64,000 nt of DNA from Dipteronia dyeriana. Taxonomy: Eukaryota > Streptophyta > Magnoliopsida > Sapindales > Sapindaceae. A model generated the notes under the pieces. It was not told where the DNA came from. It ran no database searches and saw only the letters and a program-made list of their open reading frames with translations. Positions 43,511-55,740 of the stretch are shown in pieces. Numbering within the stretch: position 1 is the first letter of the stretch; each line of letters begins with the position of its first letter. Position numbers and translations under genes: made by a program. Location: positions 97,842,652 through 97,906,651 of the forward strand of contig CM065299.1 in NCBI GenBank assembly GCA_032871835.1, read 5' to 3'.

Positions 43511-45079
43511 TCGTATGGCAAATTTTAATCCAACTCAAAGCTACAACATCATGCTTGGAATGTACTTCTGGTTTAACTTGACTACAGTTTCATTTGTGCA
43601 GAGTTTCATGAAGAAGATGATTCTAAGTGGAAGAAATAACACACATGCTATGAATCTAATAACGATGTATTATATAACTTAAACTTACAATACTTCTACT
43701 GTACAATATTTATACAACTTTTATACAATATTATCCTCAGTAGAGAGCTAACCCCAACAGGTTAATACAGTGCATGTTTGCTATTATGTTTACAATCCGA
43801 CTTGAGCCAACCTGTGTTCTGAGTCATTCCAGTAACATAGTGCAATCCAAATTGAGTTATCACAAGGATGCCAACCTCAGACACGGTTAAAACTCAACCA
43901 TAGCACAATATATACCACCAAAATTTGGAAAGAACTTTAGCAAAGCTAAGTTCTGTCAGAAGATGAATTTTCAAAATAAGTAGGTTTTGGGGTTGAGGAA
44001 CAACCGATAGATTGGATTAATTCCTGCACACCTAACACCCGGAACTTTGGAGGTGAATTCAGAGCGATATTTTCAACTCGGTGCTCATAGATCTTCCCGT
44101 TCTTGTCGAGTTTGTATTCAGAAGTGCCATCAAATCGACCGTGACTCTCCCAAGGGACTCGTGGAATGCCATGGACAGTCCAGCGAACCATTATAACATT
44201 CTCCATGGGCTGCCAGACACTTACGATGTCAAGCCACAATGCCCTGAAAAATATCCTGCCATGGAATCGCAGCGCCCAGAAAATTGATTTATAGTTCTCA
44301 ATGCCGGCAAAAGTATTCATAGGATCTTTTAATACAATATCATCCCTGAACAGAGAACAACTGAAATGTTAGTATACAAATCAAAAGGAAAAATGATGCC
44401 AAAATCTGGAAAAAGTTGCACATGTGCATAAAATTCAATAAAAGCACAATACGAAGTATAGTACCAGCACCTGATGATCAAATGTTTCAGAATAGCACTT
44501 GATATATTTATACAAAAGCAAGGCACAGCATTTGATCAAATGAAACAACAAGAAATAACTAATGAGCAAAAACATTACTCACACATGTGCACAAAAAGAA
44601 GTGCAGGTAATTCCCATTTAGGTTATTAGGCATGAAATAAGGCACTAAACTCCTCTACCTCTCTGCACCTATATGCATAAATACCATAAACTTGATCATG
44701 TATCAACTATGAACTTGATCATGTATCGTACAAAAAGCCTAATGCACCAACCTCTAGATGACCACCAAAAATTCCCAGCTCTTAGCAACACTGACATGCT
44801 CAACAATCAAAACAACCATAGATTTACTGCCTAAGTATCTACAAACATCATCCAAAATCATGGGACACCTGATTGAACTCACTCTGTTTGGAATTACCGA
44901 TGTATAACTTTGAAGACATACATGAGCTACCTCAATCAGCCTAATTCAAGAGCATAAGATTCAAAATCAATCACAATCATTCATCATTTCAAAATTTGGA
45001 AAAAACAAAAAGAGAAGAATCCGTAGTTGCTCATCTTAATCACAAATATTCGGAACTGGGATCACGAGCGCCAATATTC
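43511..45079. repeat. Segmental duplication, copy 2 (parent copy)
   Basis: It is the direct counterpart of 39425-40890. It continues into the first exon of the DUF2358 gene, so it is probably the parental copy. Confidence 0.88.
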
Positions 45080-45666
45080 AATCCGCCAAGATTCTAACTG
45101 ATTACTGATGGCATTCATTCTTACATCTAACAAATGTTTCGAACAACCGAAACAAGTAGTAACCAAGTAATTTTGCTTAATTTCTTGTAAAAAGGCAAGC
45201 GAAAACAGCATAACCAAGTGAATAATAAAAAACAGGGAAACAGTGATCATAAAAAAAGAATCATACTAATATCATTGAAATCAAAAGCTAACCCTCCTGT
45301 AAGTTTATTATTTAAAAAAAAAAGTTGGAAGACAAACAATCGAAAGATAACCTGTAGATATCGAAATTGAGCTCTCTATAAAAGACAGCTGGAAAATCCT
45401 CTCTCAAAGCCCTGAATCGCATAACCCATGTTCACGTAGTAATTCTGTTTCTCTTCTTCTTCTTTGCTCCGCTTGACCGGTGCTGAGAATTGTCCGTACA
45501 ACCTAACGTCTTTTTCCAATCCCGAAACCCTAACCCTAGTCCTAGACCCAATCTTCTCGTGATACCTCAAATTCGTCAGATTCTTGTGATTCCTAGAGAT
45601 AGGGTTAGGGTTTGGGTTGAAGAAGATTTTGGAGGAGATTTCTGGCGAAGATATGAGAAAAGCCAT
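43946..45666 (-). CDS. DUF2358 (NTF2-like) protein gene, with an apparent 1-nt frameshift
   Basis: Two exons, 45666-45352 and 44345-43946, are joined by a GT-AG intron (donor TACAG|GTTATC, acceptor TTCAG|GGATG), giving DIYR-DDIV across the junction. Residues such as DPMNTFAGIENYKSIFWALR, WQPMENVIMVRW and GVPRVPWE-like HGIPRVPWES are the DUF2358 signature, an NTF2-like fold of unknown role. The Ser/Asn/Arg-rich N-terminus looks like a chloroplast transit peptide. The ATG 45666 frame runs out of frame near 45412: GCGATTCAGGGCTTTGAG carries one extra base relative to the frame that continues into exon 2. Either it is a recent pseudogene, a base-call error, or translation starts at ATG 45422 without the transit peptide. 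Confidence 0.6.
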
Positions 45667-46321
45667 TGAAAATACTGCGATTAAGGGTTTGCAGAAGACG
45701 GAATCGTATAATAATTATTAAATTAAACAAAAAAAAACCATTTTTTTCCCGGGAAAGTGAAGGGGACGTGTTTTTTTTTTTTTTTCAGCTTGAAGGAACA
45801 GCTGAACAAGAGAATGAGAAGCGAAAATCTGTTTGGATAATACAGGTTATGCGATTTGGATAATTAAAATTATCGGATTGATTAAAACTTAAAAATTTAA
45901 AAATATCTAATTGGCGGTTGGTATGTTAAAATACTTATCAGGAATGCGATTGCCTCAGCTTGGAATATAAACATTAAACCCGCGGAGGTTGAGTCTTGTC
46001 TCTCGGTGAGCTCAGCCAATCAAAGAGAGATTTTTCTTATCTAGAAATAACAAGATTTGCCCACAAAAGTGTCATCGAAAACATTTCCCATAAAAAATAC
46101 AAATGAAGAAAAATATAAATAGATTTTTTTTTAGGGAAATAAAAATAAAATTAGATAATTCGTGGATTAGATGCAAGATAAATAAGAAAATTCTCCTGTA
46201 AGAGTATAAAAGTTTGTATAACAATTTATATCATTTTATAATTCAATTATCATTATTATATATATTTTTGTTCAACTACAACTGATTTGCGTATATTTTT
46301 TGTTTTTTAAGTATTACTGTA
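45667..46321. other. Upstream region of the DUF2358 gene
   Basis: AT-rich promoter side with no further gene. A GC-richer patch at 45960-46020 (AAACCCGCGGAGGTTGAG) stands out but has no clear meaning. Confidence 0.4.
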
Positions 46322-46940
46322 TAATAAATTCCGACAATTATCAATTAGGTTCTGGATTTTTTTTAAATTCTAAGTTGTTTACGACTTTTATAAAATTGAT
46401 TAAATTGGTCTTTACAATTTTTCTAAGTGCCAAATTAGTATCTCTTTTTAGAAGCGACAAACTTAGTCATTCTAACGATTTAACGGTGTTAAATATAACA
46501 GTTGACTTTAATAATTTTAGTTCCACCTTAGTTGAACCAACATCCCCCTACCCTTCATTTAAAGAGTTTATCCACTTTGCTTGTGCTTAGGATGTACTTT
46601 AATAATTCTAGTTAAAGTATGTAAATACCCTTTATTTATCATATCGTAGCAAAGTTGTTTTGTTTTTTATACATTAAATTTACCATTATAATTACAACAA
46701 AACCTAAAAATATTATTAATGAAACACCATTTCTATCTTTTTTTTAATTAAAATTATTTTAAAAAATCTAAAAATATTTTAGTAAGACAATATCAATTAT
46801 ACCTTTATTTTATAAACAAAGTTACCATTCATTTTCAATTCAGTCTTTTACTGTTTTTATATAAAAAAAAATTATTAATATTATACAAGGATTGTTTTTA
46901 AAATTATTTAAAAATCAAAACCTAAAAATAAAATAAACAA

Positions 46941-46972
<32 letters not shown>

Positions 46973-47131
46973 TAAAAAAATTAATACAGTTAAAATTGAC
47001 TGACGGAACTTAATTAGAGAGACTAATTTGACACTTAAAAAAAATATAAGGATCAATTTAATCACTTTTACAAAAGTCATAAACAATTTAAAATTTTAAA
47101 AAAAGTTCATGACCTAATTGATAATTTTCCA
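46322..47131. mobile_element. Non-autonomous element with about 150-bp inverted repeats
   Basis: The left arm (ATTATCAATTAGGTTCTGGA, then TTTACGACTTTTATAAAATTG) returns as the complement of the right arm (ATTATCAATTAGGTCATGAA, then TTTATGACTTTTGTAAAAGTG). The arms run about 150 bp, with an AT-rich middle and a (TA)n tract at 46942-46962. Such long arms suggest a MULE-type MITE, but no confident TSD was found. The short open frames inside are not genes. Confidence 0.7.
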
Positions 47132-47710
47132 ATAAACTCTAAAAGCAAAGGAATCATTAATCTCTCCACTAATTAATTAGTGGGAGAGGTCCAGTTGTCC
47201 ATTCACATAGGTCTTCTACGCGTTAATAATAAATCAGTAGAAGATATTCACTTTCACAGTATTAGATGGAAAAATGAACATAATATAAGTCAAACGTGCA
47301 AGTGAAGACTATTATCCATATCTAAGTTTAAGTTTGTATTTGATATGGTTTTTTTATAGAACTTCTTTTAGCTTTTGTCGTGTAGAGCTTTAGAAAAAGC
47401 TTTCGATTACATAAATTTTTCCAATAAACTCTAAAAGCAAAGGAATCATTAATCTCTCCACTAATTAATTAGTGAGAGAGGTCTAGTTGTCCATTCCCAT
47501 AGGTCTTCTACGTTCTAATAATAAATCAGTAGAAAATATTCACTTTCACAGTATTAGATGGAAAAATGAACATGATATAAGTCAAACGTGCAAGTGAAGA
47601 CTATTATCCGTATCTAAGTTTAAGTTTGTATTTGATATGGTTTTTTTATAGAACTTCTTTTAGCTTTTGTTGTGTAGAGCTTTAGAAAAAGCTTTCGATT
47701 ACATAAATTT
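47125..47710. repeat. 292-bp tandem duplication (two units)
   Basis: TTTTCCAATAAACTCTAAAAG begins near 47125 and again 292 bp later. The units differ by only a few substitutions (for example CATTCACATAGG and CATTCCCATAGG). The first unit starts at the last bases of the long-TIR element. Confidence 0.92.
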
Positions 47711-48078
47711 TAAAAAGAATGTTGATAATGTAATTTTAAAAATAGTTTTTTATTGTATAAATTATAAAAAGATATTAATAATATATTTATATTAAAATAG
47801 TTGAATGGTGAAATATTTAAAATTTATAAAGGGTTAGTTCTAACCATTCATATATTTTTAAAAACACTTAAAACAAATAAGTTTTTTAGAAAAACCTAAA
47901 TTTTGGACTTTTTCTAACATATATAAAATAGCTTTAATAAAGGGCAATTAAGACGATTCATATATTAAAAAAAACTATTTTGACTTTTGTCAAACGATAA
48001 AAAAAACCTCAAAACAGCTTCTAGCATTAAAAAAAAAAAAAGTTTTTGGTCTATATAAAAGTCATACCAAATATACAC
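47711..48078. other. AT-rich spacer
   Basis: No gene is seen. Confidence 0.4.
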
Positions 48079-48081
48079 TAA

Positions 48082-48850
48082 GGGGTGGTTTGTTTTTTCC
48101 ACTTAAAACTTAATGAGTCTGAATCATAAAGTTGTTTTGTTTATTTTTTTAAGTGGTCAAACAACTTAAAAATACTAAAAAAACACTTTAAAATAGAAAG
48201 TAAAAAATATTGATTTTTAACTTCATTGCAAATCACTGAATTGCATTAAATGTAATCTAAAATCTTTTCTTCCGATACTATCCCCACAGATATAATATAT
48301 TTTCAATTTCATCAAAATTACATATGGTATAGAAATATTTATTTTTATATATTGCTTATTTTAACTAGTTTTAAAATTAAAAAAGAACCCAGATAAAAAG
48401 GAACCCTAATCACTATTCATATTGATGTTTAATATCGATACTTTATTATAATATTATGATGGTATATATATATATATATTAAAGTGTTTTGTACGAGTTT
48501 TCATGATGTTCTTTATATTTTTTGAAAAACAAAACATTTTCTTTTTTTAGAAAAATGAAGTTTGTTTGCAATCAAAGATGAAGATCATGATCATATGTGT
48601 TCATATATAATTATTATTTTTGAATTGTTTTTATTCCATATTATATGTATAATTGTTTAACATAGTTATAAATGTAAACTTACTTATATTCAAACAATTT
48701 TACTTTTAAAAAAACAAACATTTTGACAATATATTTAGATGTGAGAAAAAAACAAACAAACATGTCATTCAGGTTCAGATTTCAATCTCTATTCAGTCAT
48801 TAGAAAAATTCAGAATTGTTAAGTATTCAGACAAAAAGACAAACAACTCC
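48082..48850. mobile_element. 769-bp MITE, PIF/Harbinger-like
   Basis: Left end GGGGTGGTTTGTTTTTTCCA and right-end complement GGAGTTGTTTGTCTTTTTG are flanked by TAA (48079-48081 and 48851-48853). Inside both ends come ACTTAA and CTGAATC motifs in inverted arrangement. There is no coding content. Confidence 0.7.
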
Positions 48851-48853
48851 TAA

Positions 48854-49640
48854 GATTTAAATCAACTCTACAGTTTATACCAAAAATATATATTATATCA
48901 AAAAAGAAAAATACAAATATATATATATATATATCTTTTGAAAAAGCCCGGCCCAACTGCATCTCAGCTCACCTGATTTCATAGAGCACAATAAGATATT
49001 TGTTCTCTAAAATTATATTCCACTTGGAAAGATCCTTTATTGTCAAAAGGAGCAGTCAGTTTCAAATGATAAAAACTTAAAAGCATATATTCTAAGATGC
49101 CGACCAATCGACCATGTGTTTTTCTTAGGACTTAAATCGGTTACAAGAAAAAAGATATGATATTATTATTCGTGGTGACAAACCAACGCATTTTTGGATT
49201 GACCTCAATAAAATGTACAGTGAAACATACACAATACGATGACCATCAAATTACAATATGCCTTCAAAAGTGATGATATGGTGACACATAACCTTGCAGG
49301 CCATCGGAAACCATATACTAAAGGTTCCACTATAGCATAACAAAATCTGCCTGCTGGTTCGGCGGCCGTCGGGAAGTGGCTTGATTCGAGCAGTTAGGGT
49401 TCTGCCAGGTATTGCAATGCTCAAACTGGGTTGTTGGAGTAATGGAGTTCTACTACCATTTGTGGCCATTTATGGGGTACAATTTGCTCTTTTATGTTTT
49501 GTGTGTGAAAGTGTTACCAATTTGCAACTAATGACCTGGTTTGTGCATAAAGAAAATGAAGTTTCAAATTACAAACAATCAAACTGGAGATAACAAACAC
49601 AACCACCCATGAGGCATGAGCCAACCTCAGCTGGGAAAAA
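48854..49640. other. Spacer downstream of the MITE
   Basis: AT-rich sequence with a (TA)n tract at 48920-48940. A frame at 49381-49593 on + is not protein-like enough to call. Confidence 0.4.
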
Positions 49641-50075
49641 TCAAACAATATGGTTTTCGCAGTCCAAATTAAAGCCAGGTTCATCAATCATATCTACTAG
49701 GCATCCATCAATAATAGCATTATAATGATCTCGGATCAGCAATTCTTCAGAAACATCGCTGTGTTTCATTGTCCTAAGCGAAAACCAAGTCAGATTAGAA
49801 GAGGCTAAGCTTAAACTCTGGCATATAATATGTGATATGCATAAAGTATATATGTATATAAAATTGATGCTTAGCTGCAATAACAACCTGCAAGTGGTGA
49901 GACAGATCGGTTCTATCTTTTCTTGGTCCCCTGTTGATATAGGATAAGAACATAAGCCGACCTATGTCACCATAGAGCATCATACGATGAATGTTCTTGG
50001 AAACCCTTTTAACATGGGTTGTAGATTAGGTCAAAAGTGCAGCAGATTCTCTTTTACAAGCACTAAGTTGTCTCA
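49641..50075 (-). pseudogene. Possible exon remnants of an unrecognised gene
   Basis: On the minus strand two blocks read as plausible protein. One reads VKRVSKNIHRMMLYGDIGRL and ends at a donor after SHHLQ (about 49888). The other, after an acceptor TTAG (about 49774), reads SDVSEELLIRDHYNAIIDGC and ends at TGA 49641. The exon phases do not join cleanly, and a stop lies just upstream (about 50028). I do not recognise the family. The location, 0.6 kb downstream of the desaturase on the same strand, suggests the decayed 3' end of a separate gene. Confidence 0.3.
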
Positions 50076-50706
50076 AAATATCTCTTGACCTACACCGTAA
50101 ATGATGACCTTGGTTGTTGATCCAAATACCGATCCACTTTCAATCAATGGTTGCGGCAACATATAGAATTACAATAACAAGGCTGCCATACAAGGATCAG
50201 TAGCCAAAAATCTAGCTTCTATCTCCCTAATAGCTTACACTTCTATATAGATTCTCTATTATACTTGTGCAATCTAACGTTCCAGGAGTTGATTAGCTTC
50301 TCTGGATACAGATATAAACGCACTTCTTCATGGCTGTTCTTGTATGTAGAATAATTTTTCATCTGTGTAATATTTAAAAAAAAACAAAACAAAAAACAAA
50401 GGCAACGAAAGAATGACAGATTTGCAAAGTATTATATCATCAATCTCCTAAACAAAATGATCCAAAAGGAAAATCTGCACAACTATTAAAAAAAATCTCC
50501 AGAGGCCAATGGGATTTTATAGCAGGTTAGAACAATAATACATAGATTAAACATTACGAAAAACGAAAGCAACACATGTGAAGTCTGATCACAATTCAAA
50601 ACCAAATGGTGGCTATGAAAATACAGATTTAACAGCCACCAGATTTGTTGCCCGAGGCTAAGCAATGGCTATAATAGAATCACGATACGCGCCTTCCATC
50701 AAAAAC
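50076..50706. other. 3' flank of the desaturase gene
   Basis: 3' UTR and spacer of the desaturase gene on the minus strand. No further gene is seen. Confidence 0.4.
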
Positions 50707-52050
50707 TCAACCATGAGTATTAACAGCTTCCCAGATCAAATTCTTAGGCATAGGGTTCGTCAAGTCACGAGCCTGTAGAGCAGCAGTCCTGAGAGTCCTG
50801 ATAGTCCATACATTGGCCTCGTAGAAGGACAAACTCCTGTAGGGCAAATTGTGCTTCTTGCAAAGATCCTTCACAATAGGCGAAATCTTCCTCAATTGAC
50901 ACCTAGGCATACGAGGAAACAAATGGTGCTCGAGCTGAAACTGCAAACCACCATGAAACCAATCCATCCAAGACGAGCAGGCAATATCCAATGTCCCACC
51001 CGTTTGCTTCTCAAACCAATCATTACCACTAGGAGGTCCAACATAGACATTAGCCGCGAAATGGTTCAAACAAAATTGGATGTGTTGGATCGCTGTAACA
51101 GCGAAACTGGTAAGCACAAACAACACCCTTTCTGGCCAATTTGGTAGATAAGAAACAATAAGAGGGAACCAAGTCCAGAAGACAAGAATTCCAACAATGT
51201 TCAAAGCTCTATCAGGGATCTTTCGCTTAGAGAACAAAAGCAAAAATGTTTGCAAGTACAGATTAACCCTAGCAACACACATAACTGGGTAAAAAGTCCA
51301 ATGCTGGTAACTAACAAAGAATCTAGCCACAGGATCGAAAGTCAATTGCCTTCCATAAAACACAGACGTAATCGAATTGAAAAAACGAGTAGATACCGCG
51401 AAAACAGGCATGTGTTGAAGATCGGGATCATAATCAAGACTATTGACGGCGAGATGATGAGCATTGTGGGTCCACTTCCACCAAGCAATGCTGATTCCAG
51501 TCAAGCAATTCCCAGAAAGAAGTTGAGCGATTTTGTTGTAGCGTCGACTTGTCATGACCTGGTAGTGTCCTGAGTCATGACCCACATAGGCACTTTGAAT
51601 CCAGAGAAAACCCAACAACGCCGCCGAACCCAGATGCGCCCAAATGCTCTCGCAACACAAAACGCCATAAAGAACAACACCGAACATCAAAGCGACGCTA
51701 GTGAGCGCGCAAGATGCCACGTGTTGCTTCTTTTCGAAGAGACCTTGTTTAGCGAACTCGTTAGCGAGTCTCCTGTAATCTCTGGACACCTCTGTAACGT
51801 GAAAGTCTTCGAGATGGTAGCCGGTGAAGAACCTGTCGAGATATTTCCAAGCCGTGCCGGGATGGTAGGCGAGGAAGGCATCGGTGACGTCTTGGCCGGC
51901 GAGATTCATAAGAGGAATGTCGCCACCTGGATGCTCATTAGCCCAATCCGTGACATTGTAAACTTTTCCTTGGATTGAGATCCATAAATCCTCACGCTTG
52001 TTGTGCTTTAGAAGCTCTTCTGTGGTAATGTATTTCTTCTCATTCTCCAT
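50707..52050 (-). CDS. SLD1: Delta-8 sphingolipid long-chain base desaturase
   Basis: A single uninterrupted 447-codon exon, the normal length of plant SLDs, starts at ATG 52050 and stops at 50707. Residues 7-95 form an N-terminal cytochrome b5 domain with heme ligands His40 in HPGG and His63. The desaturase domain has three histidine boxes: HDSGH (158-162), HNAHH (195-199) and QLEHH (372-376). The Gln in the third box is diagnostic of front-end desaturases with fused b5. Hydrophobic segments at about 110-155 and 255-325 place it in the ER membrane. It introduces a delta-8 double bond into the sphingoid base of ceramides. The best call is SLD, as the b5-fused plant enzymes are nearly all of this type. 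No intron, stop or missing ligand is seen. Confidence 0.93.
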   Translation of the reverse strand: MENEKKYITTEELLKHNKREDLWISIQGKVYNVTDWANEHPGGDIPLMNLAGQDVTDAFLAYHPGTAWKYLDRFFTGYHLEDFHVTEVSRDYRRLANEFAKQGLFEKKQHVASCALTSVALMFGVVLYGVLCCESIWAHLGSAALLGFLWIQSAYVGHDSGHYQVMTSRRYNKIAQLLSGNCLTGISIAWWKWTHNAHHLAVNSLDYDPDLQHMPVFAVSTRFFNSITSVFYGRQLTFDPVARFFVSYQHWTFYPVMCVARVNLYLQTFLLLFSKRKIPDRALNIVGILVFWTWFPLIVSYLPNWPERVLFVLTSFAVTAIQHIQFCLNHFAANVYVGPPSGNDWFEKQTGGTLDIACSSWMDWFHGGLQFQLEHHLFPRMPRCQLRKISPIVKDLCKKHNLPYRSLSFYEANVWTIRTLRTAALQARDLTNPMPKNLIWEAVNTHG

Positions 52051-52345
52051 TGAAACGAATCAAATACTGAGACGCAAAAGAACCAAAAAAAGACAAAGAA
52101 AAAAAAAAAATATGTATATCAGATGGAGAGATCTTTTGTTTGGTTTTTTTTTTTTTTTTAAATGAGATGATAAGAATTTAAATCAAAAATCAAAAGAAGC
52201 CCTTTATGTTCGGTGCTTTTAGTTTCTGAGAAGTAATTGAGTTGAAGAGAAACTTGATAATGAACAGAGATTTTTAGATCTCTGTTTTTCCCTCTTCCCT
52301 CTTCCCTCAAATCTGTTTCTCTCTCTCTCTCTCTCAGTGTCGGTT
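52051..52345 (-). promoter_or_regulatory. Leader and proximal promoter of the desaturase gene
   Basis: Upstream on the minus strand is a (GA)n tract (complement of CTCTCTCTCTCTCTCTCAG at 52319-52337), as often found in plant 5' UTRs and core promoters, followed by A/T runs near the start codon. The TATA box and transcription start are not placed with confidence. Confidence 0.5.
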
Positions 52346-53940
52346 TGCTGGTGCTTTTACGCAAATTTTAAGGGATCTTTAACACCGAAGCCGAGGGTCG
52401 CGGTCAAACAATCGTTTTAACCTCCTTTGATACGTAATATATCGAGTAAAAACTACGTGGACTCTCTCCTCCTCCTGCCATTTAACGTAATTCGCGTTTT
52501 AAATATTTGATACCGTTTGATTAAAATCTAAAAATTACAAATTGAGATGATAATAATGTTACGTGGAAAAGAAAATTTAAACACTAAAAATTATCTAACC
52601 ACTATGTTGATGTTATACGGTAGTTGAATTCTAATAATAATAATAATAATAATAATATTTTCTCTCTCTTAAGAGAAAAGTCCATCCACGTTGACGTGGG
52701 TCCCATGTGGGGTCGACGATTTGCACGGCTGAGATTAAGCGGTGTCAACGGTTGTTATTGCGAACGCGTCTAGAAGATATTTTTGGAGAATGGTAATTGC
52801 CTGGCATGTGAAGTGTGTGTGGAGTCGTGGAGAGATACTTGCTTTGTTAGGTTTCTGCCAGACAATATTATTAAACTTCTCAGTTTTTTTTTTCTTTAAA
52901 TTCCATAAAGTTTAAAATTCTTAAGGTCCACAATTTCGATTTTAATTATTTTAAGCGGTATTTTTTTCACAAAAAAAAAATACAATTATAACTTTTCAAT
53001 TTTAACCAATTGTAGGATTATTTTCCTATTTTTTCAAAAAAAAATATATATTTAAAGGTATTTCTATAAATAGAATGTATTTCTTTAATTTTATCGTAAT
53101 ATAATTAATTTTCTTTAGTTATACCGTTGTGTAATCAATTTTTTTTGTACATAAATCTAAACGGTTCATATTTGAATTATCAATTATAGTGAATGTTAAT
53201 TTTTATATATATATTTGATATCTAAATGATATAGTATATCTTAAATTTATTTATTTAAATTATATTAGATTTATATAATTTAAATAAATTAACGTATTAT
53301 CATACAATTTGATCATCAGATTTAGAAAACAATTTTAACAATTTTAAATAAAGTAACATTACTTTTAAAATTAATTTAAATTAGGTGCATGTGTACATAC
53401 ATTTTCTATGCTAAAAAAGTAATGTAACAAATAATTGAATATCATGTGTATAAACTTGATTGTGTTTTTTTTAACTAAAATAATTAATTCAAAATTCGAA
53501 AGAGTAAAATTTCGATTCATAATTTAAGGTTTAACTACAGTAAAAAGCCATACCATTGAACAATATTATCTCGTTATTAATTATCAAATTTGAAAATTGA
53601 TAAATGAATGTTTACACATTTTACCCGGTGAAAAAATAGGATTCAAATCTGTAAAAAAATGGTGTCTGGCCAACCAATTGAGTTATAGTACATGCTTTTT
53701 TAAAAAAAATGATTTAATTGATTAAATATAAATTAAAACATTGTTTTTTTTTTATAAATAATTTAAATACAAAAAATAGACCCGAAAACGGCATGCCTTG
53801 TTAGGAAAATCACAGCTGATTTAAACCCAAGATTTATTGTAAGAAATTGGATAGTGTATAAAAATTAGAATTAATTTGGCAAATACAATTATTTATTTAA
53901 AAAAAAAATGAGCTGTACATCATATTTCTTTTTTTGTTTT
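52346..53940. other. AT-rich intergenic DNA
   Basis: Contains a (TAA)n microsatellite at about 52633-52656. No gene or element ends are recognised. Confidence 0.45.
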
Positions 53941-53996
53941 TTTAAGTTTATAACAATGTGAGCGCACCTAAACATTCACATTGTTATAAAACTTAA
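53941..53996. other. Short perfect-stem hairpin
   Basis: TATAACAATGTGA and TCACATTGTTATA pair across a 15-base loop and are extended by AAGTTT/AAACTT with one bulge, for a stem of about 20 bp. It stands alone in AT-rich DNA. It could be a tiny foldback element or an imperfect small-RNA precursor. Confidence 0.6.
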
Positions 53997-55740
53997 AAAC
54001 GATCCCTCGACCCTCGAGAAAGTCGCGTCTAAATGTTAACGTACCTTAATAATTGTGTGTTTTAAACACGTTATGTGTTCCAAAAAAAATGCTATAAGCC
54101 TATAACCCAGTGTCCCAGTGTCCCAGTGTCCCAGTGTCATGTTCACACGCATCTTCTTTTTTTATGTTTTTAATATTATATATATATATATATATATAGT
54201 TTTTAACCCTTTAATTTCTTATTATCTACCGTACAGCCATTTGAAAGGCAGCTAATATATATATATATATATAGTATTCGGTTTTTCCACTCGTTAATGT
54301 TAATATAACTTATATATTACGTACAGATATAACTTACATCAATATATTATATATAAATCATTGATTATAAAATTTTTTTGATAAATATATACATTTCGAA
54401 TCGAAGTATATAAATCTTATGGTCTATATCCAACATACAGATGAATTTATATCTAACGTACTGATGAATTTATATAAATGTACACTTACTTAAAAATTTA
54501 TACATTATATCTGATCAAGAAAAGTTACCACAAAATCATAAATAAAAGATCAAAAATGCTAGTATCCTTGTATCCTAATTTATATAATAAAATGCTTTAA
54601 AAAAGTTTGACACAATAAAAATGGTTTTTCTTTTCATATAGAGGATCATGAACTTTGTTTGGACGTTTGTTCTCCTCCGATTGTGTGACTTGCATTGTTC
54701 TTTTGTTAGTTGCTGAAAAGTAGGATAAATAGGAAACGGTCGTTTAAATCTCTGTTTCTATAAAGATATAAATGGATAAATCACAAACTCGTCATTCCAC
54801 CAACCAAGCTAACCCTCCAGAGAACGACCTCAATTGAATTGCCAAGGTTTATCCCAAAACCACTCAAGACAACCCATCAAGGCTAAAATGTTTTAATTTA
54901 ATCCATATACAAATATAGATTATTTAAGATATGTCTCGTCTGTATTTGTCAAGTAAGAAAAAACATATGAATAATTTGCCTAATTGGATAGAAAATAGTA
55001 CAACCACTTTTAGAAAAACAGTGGGCACTACCCCATCACTTTTCTAACAATGGTGAGGAGACATCTTGGCTTTAGAGAGGGAGGTCTTATGGTGATTGAT
55101 CGGACTAAGTTTCGACATGCCCTATTCTAGTTGGTGTCACTTTGTTAGATTACAAAATTAATAATAGTAATTGGATAAAATTTGAAATATGAACTTATAG
55201 TAATTGGATAGAGACACACATAAACAAAAGTCAACATTAATTTTAGTAGTCTTAGGAACGAAGTTATGTTAAAGAGATATTTGTCTCATTTTATATTATA
55301 TGCTTGCAACTTTGAAAGCAGTATGAAAAAGTCTCTCATGGGTTTGTATTATTGTATACATATAGTCGTATATATGTTTGTCATAGTCTTGTTCGCGTGA
55401 GATCAGATCGCAGATTTTCGACATGACAGTGGTGCCAATCGTACAAGAATAATGTTTGGAGTTAATTGGTCAGCATTTAAGATATCAACTCTATCAATTA
55501 AGATGTATTATATGATCTTTTTTTTCTTCTATTTTTTATATTCTTTATATTTTACTTTTTACGTTCTTAATTTTTTTATCAATTAAGATATCAACTCTGA
55601 TTTTTGTTTTTCCTTTTTTTTTGTTTTTGTTTTTGTTTTTTGTTTTTTTAGTTGAAATATTCTCTGATTTCTTTTTTGATGTGTACATAAAGGAGATTTG
55701 TCAAATACGGGCGGTACAGATGGGGGAATTTAAGTAGCTT
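53997..55740. other. AT-rich intergenic DNA with simple repeats
   Basis: An 8-bp tandem repeat (CCAGTGTC, about four units) lies near 54106-54138, with (TA)n tracts at 54178-54200 and 54257-54275. No gene is recognised. Confidence 0.45.
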
